Source: Tyto alba (Eukaryota; Chordata; Aves; Strigiformes; Tytonidae). From it: a stretch of DNA of 64,000 nucleotides. The stretch's first letter is position 1. Each line of letters starts with the position of its first letter. The notes beneath the pieces are model-generated. The model had not been told where the DNA came from and made no database searches. It saw nothing but the letters and a program-made list of their open reading frames with translations. Below, piece by piece: positions 1-13,289 of the stretch. The stretch is taken from assembly GCF_018691265.1 (NCBI RefSeq), contig NW_024881327.1:21507936-21571935 (forward strand). The letters are read 5' to 3'. The position numbers were made by a program, and so were the translations under genes.

Positions 1-1582
1 GCTATCTCCAAAGTGCCACAAAATATGGTAACTCTAGAGATTAAGGTATGCAGCGGAAAAAGAGGCAAATTCATATGAATGCCAAGGCAGCACGAACACA
101 GAACCGCAAGCCTTCTAATTCTTCAGGAAATAATGAGAAGTTAAAAAAAAGTGGTTTACTCATATATTCTCATATAAAACATTCACTCAAATATCCATTT
201 ATGTTTAACTGGCCAATACTTTATAACAATACAGCATAATATTTTACAATGACTATTTTAGACTTTCTCCAGAAAGCACAGAATTAAGACTGCAATGACA
301 CTTGTTGAGGTGCAGTATAGAGGAACAATCCTTAGATAATATGAAATTATAATTTAACACCAGACTCTGAGTTCATCCCTTACGCTAGAATTATGACTTA
401 TTTCACAAAGCTGAGTTAGAGGAAGTACCATATTCTCATGCTGAGGAATCAAAGAAAAACCTCTGGTTCTCAGAACAACTGGACATGAAAACTGGAAAAT
501 CTTCCTCCCCACTACTTTCTTCCTCTCTGGGAGCAAAAGTAGGCCAAAGGAGGTATTTTTGGGTGGTGCCTTAGCTGGACATACTTAGCTTCTACTTTCA
601 GGCTGATGGAAACCAGGCAGAAAAAAGCTGCGAGGGGGTGAACTGTAAAGGGGAAGGAACATGGATTGTGGATCCACGGTTCAGTTTCCTGCTGGCTTCA
701 GCTACAGTCAGTGCTGCAGCACTGGCAGCTCTGCTGGTAGATCCAGAGAAATAGTTTTTCTTCCATGTCAGCTGGGAAGAACAAGCTGGAGTCAAATAAC
801 TTTGTGATACAGATGAAGGTTCCATTGAAATAATTCAGTTGCTCTCTTTATGATTGTGTGGGACTGTTCCTTAAATCAAATTTCTTATGCTATGGCCAAC
901 GTACAAACTGCTTAAAAATCCTGGGCATTCAAACTTCATCATTCTTCCAATTTTTCTTCTTCAAGCAGCATTAACTTTAAGACATTTTATAATACAGTTC
1001 TTAGGATATCCCTGGGAAGATGACAAAGATATTTCTGAGTTGTTTTTTTTTTTTTTCCTTGAAAGATGGGACTCACTAATGAAGAAAAGAAGTTGAACAC
1101 CTCTGCATCAGTTACAGAGCAGCTATCTACTAACTTCCAGATTTAATACTTGATTTTGCTGCTATTGAAGTACATAATAAAATGCAAGTGTTTTCCGTTT
1201 GTGCTTAGAACCTAAAAGTGAATTTTGGAGCAACAAGAACTTACTTTTGCAGAAAAAGTCTTAGTACTATCGTTATAGAAGATTCCTGATGAATTATCTG
1301 AACCAGTCTCTAGACTTTAACAGGAATTATGTACTGGTTGTAGAATTCTATGGTACAAATTAACCATAATAGAAAAGAAGTCATTATTTTAGTAAATGAC
1401 ATAATTTTTGACTTATTTTTATGGGATCATATTCTATCTCTGTAGATTGGTAGTTTCTTTTACCTTTGTAAGCTATTTAACTGAGGGCTGTCTAAAATGA
1501 CTTGTGAAACAGATAAACATAAACTTCTCCAACACATTTTTTTAGTACTACCAGAATTTCTACTGTATTTTTGTACTTTTGT

Positions 1583-1650
1583 AATTTTCTATTTTTATTA
1601 TTTTATTTTATTTTATATTTTGTTTTATTTATTTTATTCTTATTATTTTT
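1583..1650. repeat. Imperfect (TTTTA)n low-complexity tract
   Basis: About 68 bases made of TTTTA, TTTTATTTTA and related units, such as TTATTTTATTTTATTTTA, broken by single G and C bases. Confidence 0.85.
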
Positions 1651-3488
1651 CAATTTAAGCTGAGAAGTAATATATGACCTTTCTTAATCTATTTAATTGC
1701 CACTATTGTTCAGAAAGAAACATGAATATCTAATCATTTTGGTGTTTTACAAAATAACACAGGGATTTTTATTACTAAGTGCAATGTGTCACATTCTTTC
1801 CATTTAAACTGTTTTGAATCTCTGACTGCTGAATGATTTTATATTTGTAACTACAGTGTGGATAACAACCCAGTCACATGCTTAACTAGTACAAAAAGGC
1901 TGAATACACCTAACAGATAGACAATATAATTGTCCCAAAAACTAAAATACAGCAGCTTTCACACCAGAAATGTAGCTGAAACGTGATGCTAAGCTATTCC
2001 AAGAGCTCAGTGAAGACACTACTTAATTATACTGACTAGCAGGGCTCTGATTATTGAGTAAATCACAGAAGAGAGAAGAGGTTTAGAGAATTCTGTGTGA
2101 GTCTATAGCTGTATGTACAAGAGCTTTTAATGTCAGATATTACATCAATTAAGCAGTAATGATCACATTTCAACGCATTTCCTGAAGAATAATAAATAAT
2201 GGAAAGAATTAATGATCTGTGGTGAATATGAGTCCTATTAATACTAACTGGTGATTAATTCTTTAAGAAATGAAGAAAGATAAGATACTTGTGACTTTCA
2301 CAACATAAACACAGTAATTAAAAAGAATCAGAGATATTCTCCCTCCATTTTTGTAACAATTTCTGCTCTATGAGAGATACACTTTCACTTGACTGGGCAT
2401 ATATCTATGTTGTATGTTACTAGTCAGACAGAACGGTGGTTGAATTTCTCTCAACATGTTTCTCCAGGAATAACATTCATGCTTTATTATTGTATTCTCA
2501 TTCTCTAAGTGAAGAAATCTTTGTCTCATACATTTATGACAATTTGTAGGAATCATTTAGCACTGATAAATAACGTTTTATTGTTATTGTGGTTTATGAT
2601 AGTCCTGGTAACCATGTAGGGTGTTTGGGCTAGGGTGGTTATTTAATAAGTTTCTGTATAGGTAAATAGGAATATGGTGTCCTTTTTGTATCAGTTAAAA
2701 ATTACCCAAAGTTGAATTTGTTTTTAACATAAATGGCATGGAAGTCTTTCAGTTTTAATAACTGGAAGATCAAATTATAGAATTATTTCTACAGAACTAG
2801 AAAATGAACTAGTTGACAGCATTTCTATTTTTTGCAGAACTTGATAGCATTAACTTGATATTTTATTTCTTTTAGGATAATTAAATAAGATTTTCAAGGA
2901 AAGGATGCTATTATGCACTGTTTTATACATGTAGTCCAAGACTATTGCTGTATTATATGCTTCTCTTTTTTGATGGAGAAAATAAATCCTATAGTGAAAT
3001 TGGTTCATTCTTAAAGCGAGCATTTATAACATGTGAGAGAATAAGACATAATGAAGAACAAATTAAATGAAAGAAAAAATTCCATGTTATAATGTATTGT
3101 CCTATGTCTGCAAAGCAGAAATGAAAAAAGTGAGAAGGAAAAAAAAAGGACATGATGAAGATGGGCCAGTATTCTTAGAGACTTCAGTAAGCCTCAATAG
3201 AACTATATACACTTATACATATATTAATGAATTATTCAAAAGAACATAATGAAATTCAAGATAAAATGTTGTACTGTACTGAAAATGAAATAACCAAGAA
3301 TACATGAAGAATTCATTAAAATTAAACACAAAATGAAGTATAATTCTGTTCTGTCAGAAGCAGAGGAGGATATATTCTATTCCATACACTATCTAATACT
3401 GGGACTTTACCATGTAGTTGAAAGCAATTTATAAGACCGAAATCCATATCAGACAAAAAGCAAGAGTCTGCAAAATGTATCATCAGTG

Positions 3489-3509
3489 AAAAAAAAAAAA
3501 AAAAAAAAA
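3489..3509. repeat. Run of 21 A
   Basis: Homopolymer between CATCAGTG and TATGCAGAGC. No retrocopy body was recognised upstream. Confidence 0.9.
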
Positions 3510-6422
3510 TATGCAGAGCTTAAGTTCACTGACTCATGCTCATTTTCTACTTCAGGTATAGACAAGTGTCCACAAAAACTGGTCAAGTTTTATATCCACT
3601 TCTTAGTTCTCAACATAATGCAGAATACAGAGGAAATGTAAGACAACCCCATGTTAATATTCTTTGTTGAAAAATGGAACAAACCCCAGTGAATTACTGT
3701 TTTTCCCATACAGATATGCAAGAAGCAAATTGAGAAGAGTTGAAAAATATAGAGTATTGTACATCTCTGCATATATATAAGTGGGCACTTAGGTGGAGTA
3801 ATCTTCTTCTGAAACTAAGGAATAACAGATCACTTCTAATACTTAGACTGCTCCTGAGGGAGTGGAAGTATATGCTACCCCTTATTTAAGTCTCCTCCTG
3901 TGTAACCTGAATTCCTCTGATATAGTGATCCATGTTCTTCCATCTTCTTGTCACTGCAAAAGATTTGGAAGAAATAAAACAAACATCTCGTGTTTGCAGC
4001 TTTACATATATTCCCATATTTTTCTCCACAAGCAAAAAGGGAGACAAGGCAAAATAAAAGTGCTGTCAGTTTAAGATGAGATTCTTTCTTTAAAATTTTA
4101 ATACTGCTGTTTCCATATTCGGTATCTTTTTTTCTTATCTGGAACTACCTAGATCATGTTAACAGGCTATCAACTTGAAGTTTGCTTTACAGCGGTAAAA
4201 ATATTATGTCTTTGTAAGTAAAACATAAATGTGATGCTTTTAAATAGAATTTATTTCTGATAAGGGGATATAAAACATAATTAACTCATATGGTGAAATA
4301 GCCAAATATTATGTTTGAATTTACAGAATATCTATTTCATGCAGTGTCAGATTTTAATTATTTGAATGTAATATATTGAATTTTGAGGGTCACATACTCT
4401 ATCTCTGAGATAAGTTACAGACTTAATGTGCCAGTGAAATGGGTCAGAAACTGTTCAGTGGAATGATTTTTTTTCTGACAGAAAATACGGTCTGCTCTAT
4501 TTATTTTATGACAGTACGTGCATTTTGCTAAAATTCTGATAGAAGACTATTTTCTATTTAGTATTGGCTAGTCCACCAACTCTGCCTTTTAGCCTTTTGC
4601 CTGACTGGCAGGTGGGATGTTGAGAATCTCCAAACTGATTACATCACACTGTAATACATTTGAGGTGCATGTACTGAAGAAGTGGCAGAGAGAGTGATTA
4701 TGCAGCCATGTAATTATTTTGTGTGATCTGGTGATCTGGTAATCTTCTCTCCTCCTCCCCTTCAAACATTGTGCACACAACCTGGATGAACCTCACAAGA
4801 CAGATGACGAGATTTCAAGTTGCCTGTATTAAGTCTTCCTATATTTAACCAAGATTCCAGGTTCCATTTTTCTTACCAGCATGCTAGGTGATATGTCCCT
4901 GTCTCACTAAGCACCCAGTTCACCCAGCATGTTACCAGGTTCTACCATTCTGGGTTCTGAGCAGCAAGGGGAATCCCTAAGAAAGCTCTAACCAAGATAC
5001 TACTTTGAAAAACTTATTTTTAAATTCGTACTTTTCAGTGCAAAATGTAGAAATTGTTTTATTTATCTTAGACCATTTAAAAGCAAGCCATAAATTTCTT
5101 ACAAACAGGTGTTTAAATTTCCTACCAGGACAGCTTCTGATTGGCATATTATCATGACAAATGTCTATTTACTAACAATACTTTCTCTTATGATAAATAT
5201 GATGATATATACAGAAATAGCCCATAACTTTATTTATACATATGAATAAACCTGTATAGATACATACATATATATATACGTAACTAATTAGAAATAGCCA
5301 TAAAACTTGACAGAAGTGCATTGAATTTATTATCATATTCCTAAGGATCAGTCAATGACTGCATCCTGTCTCTTAATGATTAGCAGATTTTAGTTTTATA
5401 GAATTGTGTGGGAAGTTGAAACACTGCACTTTTATCAAATGGGAAACTGGCAAATAGCCAACTAAAAGAATACATGTTCAATTTCTGTGGAACTGAGGCC
5501 TAATTCTATAAGTAGAGGAGTAAAAATGAAATTAGCCTAGGAAATTGCCATGTATCATCTGAGTCACGATAACTTTCTAGAAGAAAACTCTCAGCCATCT
5601 GTAAGGGCAAAGAAGTACAATTCAGCTTAACCTATAAAAAAATTAGGTTACACTAATTTTGCATTACTGAGCACATGACATGGGCTAAAAGCACACATGT
5701 GAAGAGTTATAATGGCAGTTATGCAGACAATTGTTTCAGTTGAAGACTTTTTAACTTGGTGGCGTATCCAGTCGCAAGACAGTGATTCACAGATGTTCTG
5801 TGTCACCATCCAAGCAACAAAAATTTGACAGGAAGTTACATATTTACCAAAGGATTTAGATCTATTAGTTCATTTTTTTTTATATATGTTCAGAATTCCC
5901 ATTTTTTTTTTTGTCTGAGCTGAAGAATCTTGTTCTCTAAAACAGTTTACAATTCACAGGTTAATCAACCTTATGCCTGCTTTGTCTTAGGGTCCAGCTC
6001 TAGTAAGTATACTCAAATTATGCCCAATACATGGTGAGACCACCTGAGTTATCCCCAAGGGAGAGCAACATGATCACTTACATTCAAAAATACACTGCTA
6101 GATCCTCATGTTTTATGACGATGGACTAGGGATTCCTCAAGACTTGGGGTGTACTTCAGCCTGATGAGTTCAAAATGGTATTTTCCAGAGCAGCTTCCAC
6201 TCATACTAATCTATGACTTCATGGGTACATTGCAAGCCTCACCATGTCTGCAAGGTGTATCTGGAAATCATAAAAGATTCCCATCTTTCCAAACAGATGT
6301 TTTAAGGATATCAGTTTAGGATGAGACTTCTGTCTCTGAATCCCAGCCTCAAAGTTGTAGATAACTCAAGGATGTAGATAGATAATTATAAATAGAAGAA
6401 AAAACCAAGATTTTAAAAATCA

Positions 6423-6425
<3 letters not shown>

Positions 6426-6462
<37 letters not shown>
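6426..6462. repeat. Run of 37 T
   Basis: Uninterrupted T homopolymer, flanked by AATCACCC and CCTGATTG. If it were the poly(A) tail of a minus-strand retrocopy, the copied body would lie to the right of 6463. No recognisable gene or target-site duplication is seen there. Confidence 0.95.
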
Positions 6463-8073
6463 CCTGATTGCTTTAGGTATCACATTATGAAAGGTGTTAC
6501 AAATCCATTTCTCAAAAAAATAACTTTTCATGTTGGTGTTCAAAGAACTTAGATGTATATCTTATGTTTCTGAATGTGGCTCAAAGAGTAGGTTGTTTAA
6601 TTCCTTTCTGGGTCTTCCCCACAATCTTAAATATTGAAATATATACCCAAAGGAATCTCCTGGCCCTCTATGAATTAGCTACATTTTATTTCTACTCTGT
6701 CACTAAGAATTTAAAAAAACATTTCCTTTTTTAGATAATAAATAAAGGAATATTTCTATGATCTTGATTAAAGGAGGAATTGAGGAATGAACTGAATGAT
6801 TTTCAGTTTAATACTGGCAGGATAGATTTAAACCACTGACTAGAGGTGACATATTGCTTGCAAAACAACAGAGAACAAAAATATCATGTTTTACTTTACC
6901 AGGAAAGAAGATAAGAGTTGGATGAACTAATAATATAAAATCTGTTTCTAGATTAAGTATTTCCTCCAACTGTTTTCTGAATCACTGAGCTGAACGCAAA
7001 AATACCTCATTCCTCAATGGAAACCAAATTCCTTAAAGGCTAAAGGAAAATGGTTACAGTTTGAAAGTTGTTTTTTATCATTTTAGTAATCTGCAAAGTT
7101 TGCTTTTCTTTCTATGCAACTTTGAAACCCCTGATCCCACTCAGATGTTTGTTCCTCCTCTCCACATTTGTCAGATTTTTCCCTCTTGAGATTCTTTTCA
7201 GAGTGATCAATAATATATGTCAAGATATACATCTTATTAGCAATAAGTATTCATCATGATAGATAAATAAATAAATTTAATATGAAATTTTATTTTTTTT
7301 AGGACAAATTTTAGAACTTGTGTCCACAAGTTTTTCTTCTGAGCTGTTATGAGACCTGATGTGCAACCATTACAATCAATATAAAATATCTTAACAGTAA
7401 TGGAAATCTCAAATGTCATTTCCTACCTGATATAGTTTTAATATACTTAATTCAATCTTCTCCTTTTCTTTTGAAGTCAACTTTGTTTTTATTCATTTGA
7501 GATGAGCAACAATTTGCTTCATTTTGGGTCACTTCTTGTTGGATTTGGACAAGTATCAACTTCAGATCAAGCCAATAACTTCCTCCCCTGAACTAGTCTT
7601 ATTTGAGGTGGTATTTAAAGAGCTTATGTTCCAAATTTCAGCTCGTGTCTGAAAGTATTTAAATTAAAATGGAAAGCATGAAAAGAAATGTTTGTGTTAT
7701 ACCTCCATGAAATATGTAGAGAAATTCATCTAATGCAAATTAGACACTTTTTCTTGCTCTTTTTACAAAAGTGTAGTTTCCCCACACATTTCTCAAAAGT
7801 GTTTCCTAATTTTGCTGATCTCATGCTTACGTAAGTGTAACCAAGCATCTGAATGCTTTCAGGAGCCAACAGCAAAAAAGTGAATATTATATGAACCAGT
7901 GCCATCAAATTTATTTATTACAAATATTTAGAAACCTTTTTAAAGTCTGTATAACCTCATTAATTTCCCAAGGAAGCAACAGCATAAAGAGGATGAAAAT
8001 GAAAGAAAGTTCATGTTTTTTTTCCCAAGTTTTGCTTTAGAAGTGAAGAAATAACCTTCCGCATCTGCATCTC

Positions 8074-8615
8074 TGTCCTGGTTTCTTCCTAGTAGATGGA
8101 TTCTTCCCAGTAGCTGGTAGAGTGCTGTGTCTGGGATTTAGGATGTTGATAACATGTTCATATTTTAGTTGTTGCTGAGCCGTGCTTACACTAAGTCAAG
8201 GACTTTTCATCTTCTCATAGTGCCTTGCCAGAGAGAAGGCTGGGGGTGCACAAGAAGCTGTGAGGGGATGCAGCTGGGACAGCTGACCCCAACTGTCCAA
8301 AGGGATATTCCATACCATGTGACACCATGTCCGGTATATAAACTGGGGGGAGTTGGCTGGGAGGCTTCATGGCTCAGGGATTGGCTGGGAATTGGTCATC
8401 GGGTGATGAACAACTGTATTGTGCATAACTTGTTTTGTATATTCTGTTATTAATATTAATATTGTTCCTTCCTTTTCTGTACTGTTAAGCTGTCTATCTC
8501 AACCCATGAGTTTTACTTTTTTTTTTTTCCAATTCTCTCTCTCATCCCACTGTGGGAGGGGAGTAAGTGAGTGGCTGTGTGGTGCTTAATTGCTGGCTAA
8601 GGTTAAACCACAGCA
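8074..8615 (+). mobile_element. Solo LTR of an avian endogenous retrovirus (ERVL-like)
   Basis: This is a 542 bp long terminal repeat with no adjoining viral genes. It opens with TGTCCTGGTT and closes with TTAAACCACAGCA, near-inverted ends as expected of an LTR (TG...CA). The 5 bases before it (ATCTC, 8069-8073) and after it (ATCTG, 8616-8620) match at four of five positions. That fits a 5 bp target-site duplication, the size typical of ERVL elements. A TATATAAA box lies at 8335-8342. The 3' part carries the 'TATCTCAACCCATGAG' stretch and the G-rich 'GTGGGAGGGGAGTAAG' stretch known from this avian LTR type. A direct doublet TTCTTCC(T/C)AGTAG(A/C)TGG lies near the 5' end (8083-8099 and 8101-8117). 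No primer-binding site or gag/pol follows, so it is read as a solo LTR left by recombination. A 94-codon frame inside it (8169-8453) is a chance frame. The subfamily name was not determined. Confidence 0.85.
8335..8342 (+). promoter_or_regulatory. TATA box of the first LTR
   Basis: TATATAAA sits about 260 bp from the start of the LTR, preceded by GTCCGG. This is the position of the core promoter in this LTR type. The motif is intact here, whereas the matching place in the second LTR reads ACTACATACAGG. Whether it is used is unknown. Confidence 0.6.
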
Positions 8616-11600
8616 ATCTGTTACTTCAGAGGTTCTGGCTCATGAGGCCTTTGCTTCTTTAATGTCAGGAGATCATGGTGACTCATTAAGATTACTATGT
8701 TCATTACGCATACCATAGAGTGTAGTAAAAGTTTACCCAAGATCCTAAATAAAACTTTCTAGAGAATTATGACAAAACTCACCAGAAAATTCTGGAAGTT
8801 AACTGAATGAAAGCTTATGACAAAGTAAAAAATAATATTTTAACTCTTATTTATTTCTACGTATTTTTTTCCTTTTTTACTCAGCATATGATTTCTGTTC
8901 TATTTAAATAAAAGTATTTATCTGTTCTAGTTATCCACTGTCTTCAGTTCTGTTGAAAAAGAGAAAAGAATAATTCTCACAGAAAGATTTAAATCTCAAA
9001 AATACATCTCTTCAATCATTCCTCATCTCGTAATATTGTCATTAACTTGTTTGTTTGTAATGTTAATCTGTTCTTTGCCAGCAGATTTTTAATAGATAAT
9101 TTGCTCTATTCTTGGGAATTTTTGTTGTCATCAGGATAAAGGCCTGAAACACTAGGATACATCATTTTTCCCACACATATCAAACAACACTATTTATATT
9201 ATATCGAACAAACCCCAGTCACTAACAGCCCCTAACTATTATTTGAATAATAGTAATTTAAATAATGATCACAGAAAGGGACCTGGGAAATATTTCTCTA
9301 AATTTAGCCTGCCATCACTATTTCATATAAAGCAGTATTATTTATGCATTGAAGAGCTTAGTGGCATTCAGTAACGATTCGGTACATAAGTTTGATTAAC
9401 GTAAATGTTAAGCAGTCTATTTCTTGTTAATATAAATGGAGCAAATTACAGCTGTAAATACAAGGGCAGCTACACTAGAGACAGTTCCCAAATATCTCAT
9501 AGTAGTTCCTGCAATGCACTTGAATGGCTGATTTTTCTTTTCTTTCTCTGCTAAGTTAATAAGAAAAATGTACAGCAGCCAAGAACCTTAATGTTCTGCA
9601 TTAGAAGTGCACTTTCTAGGAGCACAGTTAATATATGTCCTTTTAACATAGAATGGGAAAGAATTTAATGCTGTTCAAAATCACTGAGTTTACACATGCA
9701 AGTGGTGCAAGAGGTTTGCCCTTTCTTTTGAAACACTGAAAAATAAAGTCAGGTTTTGTCATCTTCTAGCTCTTTTGCTTGCCCTTGATCTTTAGTTCCC
9801 CTGTTTTATCTTCTCTCCAAAGGAGAGGTTCAGTAGGTTTATTCTGTTTACCATTCACAGAAAGAACACATGGGAGCAAGTGGTCAATAGATATTTCACA
9901 ATTTTGTATTCTATTAATTCCAGTCAGGAGTTTCCCATAGAGCATGATTGCTGAGTAAACAAAAGTATCATCTTGGAAGCAAACAGAGATTTGCAGAATG
10001 GATTGTGAGTTTTTTTTCCTAACAGTGAAAAATTACAGACAGTGTTAAAAATGAGTTGTCCTAACAGAAAATTTGAGATGCCTAAAAAGCCCAATAAATA
10101 TCTAAGAAGTGATCCCCTTTCTTACATCAAAAAAATTAAAGCTCAAGAATTTTATGTTCAGGATGTTTCCTTTGTTGAGCCTAAGTGAGTGTTATGGCAT
10201 AAGACTTTTATGTATTTGGTTTATGTCAAATAAAATAGATTCACCTGGATGCTACATCTGGTGTATATTACAATCAGAATATGTAACAATTTAAACTGTA
10301 AGTGAATTACAAAAACCAAGATCTGGACTAGGGAGGATAAGGACTTGCTGACTACTACTTACTACATGATTCACTGTAAGAAACAGAAACTAGAGTATAT
10401 CTACACACTTGAACACCCTAGGACAAATGTCAGGATAAACGTACGTTCAGCATCCAAAGCTTTTCACAGCTGGTTTCAGAAAAATATATGAAGGCTACCT
10501 GCAGGGTGGTCCATTCCCCACATATCTGAAGGACCTGAAGTTTAACTGGGCTAGTAAGCATATCTCTAGTCTGAATATAAGTAAGATTTCAAATCCTGTA
10601 AAAGATGTAACAGTGTGTGCATTCCTTAAGAAATTTAATGCTGTGGAAACACTTTGAAAATCTTCTCTGTCTGCACAGATAAAAGCAAACACAATGTATG
10701 TGGCTGATTTGTTACATTCCTTATTCAGTCGTCTTTCTAAACGTGTGACTGAGACCTGCATATTGTGAGCCATATTAATGCATAAATTCAGATCCTTTAC
10801 ATTAGCATTAAATGCTTTCCAAAAGACTTGGCATGTGCACTGCGTTGTGTATTACTTGGAATGAGTCCTGTCAAGGTTGGGATTTATAGCATCTAATCCT
10901 GATGATCAGACGGTGCATGTCTGCACCAAACCAAGAGGAAGGGCTGCCCTAGTTGGGGGAAGAGCAGGAGTTAAGAACCTGTGACTCACATTCACCTTGT
11001 CTGTCCTGGGCTGGATACAGAGAGCTGCCTGGGACCACACAGCAAGAGAGGTCAACTTGACAGAATATTCTTGGGTGAACTAGCAGTGGATAGAGACTTA
11101 GTGACAGGTTTTCCAAGCTAACTGGGAATTTATTATATAAATAATAAAATCTGATCAGGAGATTCACCTTATATAGTCATAGATGTGTACAAAATCTGAG
11201 CTAGTCACTTCAAACTTACAATCAATTGAAAGGAGAAGACTTCGATATGCAATTTTTCTGACTTATTTTATACTAGATCAATAGTATGCTAGTTACAGAT
11301 TTTATTCTTTGTTCCTGTATAGGCAGTGAATTGACTGCATGGCAACATAGTCAGGAATGTTCTCACAAAGCTGTAATGGTTTTCAAGAGTCGAGTTGTCT
11401 TTTCCACATGTTCTTACAAGGACAGATATGGGAAATGCTGATGGAATCCAACCCCATGGAAATGTTGATCTCTTTTAGTAGGTGATAGCCAATATCTTGT
11501 ACATGAGCAATAAGAAGAGCGTGAAATGCTTCTGAATAGAAAATATATACTCTGGACATAATTTGGCTCCTCTTTATCTTACAAATTTTATTTGTGCGTG

Positions 11601-12712
11601 ATATGATATAATTCACAAAACACAGACTGTCCAAGATGTCATATTTAAATGAGAGAAAGCTGTTGCCAGGGTAATCCTGGTACCAAGTTCTTAATTTTGA
11701 AGTCTGGACAGAGAGTTTTGAATTCATAAGGCATAGGACATTTCACTGCTCTATTGTCCAGCTAGGGGTTTGGATGTTGCAGGAGGAGGAGGTAAACCCA
11801 GTGAGTAAAGCCAATAGCAATTCAATAAATATATTATAGCTCAACAATTGCTTCCTGCCTGATAAAGAAAAATAAATAAGCACTAAACCATGAATAAATA
11901 CAGCAAAATAAAAAGGCATTATGAAGGAAAGTAAAAGAAAGATTACACATACTATGAAAAAATCAAGTTGAGCAATTTGATCTTTTTACTCGTCCAGTTT
12001 CTAGAGGAAAACTAGTGTAAAAAATGTCTAACTTGCTTCTTTGTGCTTTGTGGAAGTCAAATCAATGTCTTTTTTTCCCTGTTAAATGGTTAGCTCAGAG
12101 TATTAGTGTTCTTTCATAGGAAATTTTTAATTTTCAAAGTCTTTAGAGATTGTTGAAAATATTACTCGAATTTAATTATGGAAATTACCTTTAAAATTTG
12201 GAATAAGAATCTTAATTGTAGAACAAAAAAACTGTTACAGGAATACTTGTGTAAACATATGAAGTTTCAATATATATTTTTATTTTATAGTACTTACCTA
12301 TAAATTAATACTATGATAGAATAGCTGACCTAAAGTAGGTGCATTGTGCATTAATCTTACAGTCCATGAACTTCTACAGGCATAATCTCTTAACTGATTG
12401 GTAAAATGTGAACAAAGATGTTTTCATTTCCAAGAGCTGTGAAAAAGCTTGAAATGAGGTCTTTCAGTATTCATAGAGAACAAACCCCATGATTTTTCTG
12501 AAAAGTTTTTTGCTACTGAATTTTTTTTTTTTTTCCAGAATTTTAAATATAATATCCATAACAAGACAGTTTTCATCAATTTCTCATCTGGAAATTCTCT
12601 GTGTTATCAAAAAAAAAATAGTTCTTTAGTGATGAACTTTCCATATGTCTCAAAATGCTTGCCATTTAAGCTTTTAACATGAACATCATATGACAAATTT
12701 GTAAAAATAAAC
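8616..12712. other. Unique DNA between the two LTRs, no gene seen
   Basis: The longest frame is 114 codons on the minus strand (11383-11727), unrecognised and consistent with chance. There is no primer-binding site after the left LTR, no polypurine tract before the right one, and no gag, protease or polymerase motif. This is host DNA, not a provirus interior. A slightly richer patch is at 10920-11110. Confidence 0.7.
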
Positions 12713-13289
12713 TGTCCTGGTTTGGGCTGGAATAGAGTTAATGTTCCTTTTTGCTAACTAGAAGAGTGCTGTATTTTAGATTCAGCATTGGGTTTGGTAT
12801 GAGAAGAATGCTGATAACACTCTGATGTTTTCAGCTGCTGCTGGGATTTCAAGGACTCTCCGACTCCCCACGTCCTGCCCGTGTGCAAGTGCACGAGAAG
12901 CAGGGAGGGAACACAGCCAGAGCACCAGACCCAAATTGGCCAATGAAATATTCCATATCATGGAATGTCATGATCACTACATACAGGAGGGGTTGTCGGG
13001 AAGGGGCTCTCTCTCTTTCACTTCCAGGATTGCGATTGTGGGATCTTGGTATTTCAGGATCACTGGCTGGGAACAGGCTGGGTATTGGTCAGTGGGTGGT
13101 GAGCAATTGCGTTGTGCATTGCCTATTTATATTTTCTATTACTGTCATTGTTTTCATTTTATTACCATTATTAAACTGTTTTTATCTCAACCTGTGAGTC
13201 TCCAATTCGTCCCCCATTCCCGGGTAGGTGGGGAGGGTGGTTGAGTGGCTGCGGAGTGGCTGGATGCTGACCAGGCTCAAACCATGACA
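12713..13289 (+). mobile_element. Second solo LTR, related to the one at 8074
   Basis: This is a 577 bp LTR in the same orientation as the first. It starts TGTCCTGGTTTGGGCTGG and ends AACCATGACA; the reverse complement of the end, TGTCATGGTT, nearly equals the start. The flanks TAAAC (12708-12712) and CAAAC (13290-13294) match at four of five positions, again a 5 bp target-site duplication of ERVL type. Shared landmarks with the first LTR include GAGTGCTGT, TGATAACA, ATATTCCATA(C/T)CATG, ATTGGTCA, TTGTGCAT and TATCTCAACC. Many differences (for example no TATA box) show that the two are separate insertions or subfamilies, not the two ends of one provirus. An ATTAAA signal is at 13170-13175. 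Frames of 139 and 104 codons (12825-13244, 12883-13197) lie within the LTR and resemble no viral protein. Confidence 0.85.
13170..13175 (+). promoter_or_regulatory. ATTAAA polyadenylation signal of the second LTR
   Basis: ATTAAA is followed by CTGTTTTTATCTCAACC, the context in which this LTR type places its poly(A) signal. The first LTR has GTTAAG at the same place, so its signal is lost. Confidence 0.5.

Larger units (their letters stand above)
1..8073. other. Unique AT-rich DNA, no gene seen
   Basis: No frame exceeds 75 codons and none resembles a known protein. Apart from the simple repeats listed separately, there is no repeat family, RNA gene or promoter that I can recognise. The patches near 600-780 and 4840-4980 are slightly richer in G and C but carry no sustained frame. 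Confidence 0.7.

Noticed and set aside
8169..8453. 94-codon open frame as a gene
   Set aside because: It lies wholly inside the first LTR and resembles no protein.
12825..13244. 139-codon open frame as a gene
   Set aside because: It lies wholly inside an LTR and overlaps a second frame in another phase; the sequence is explained as LTR DNA.
8074..13289. A complete provirus bounded by the two LTRs
   Set aside because: The interior has no primer-binding site, polypurine tract or gag/pol-like frame. The LTRs differ strongly, and each has its own short flank match.
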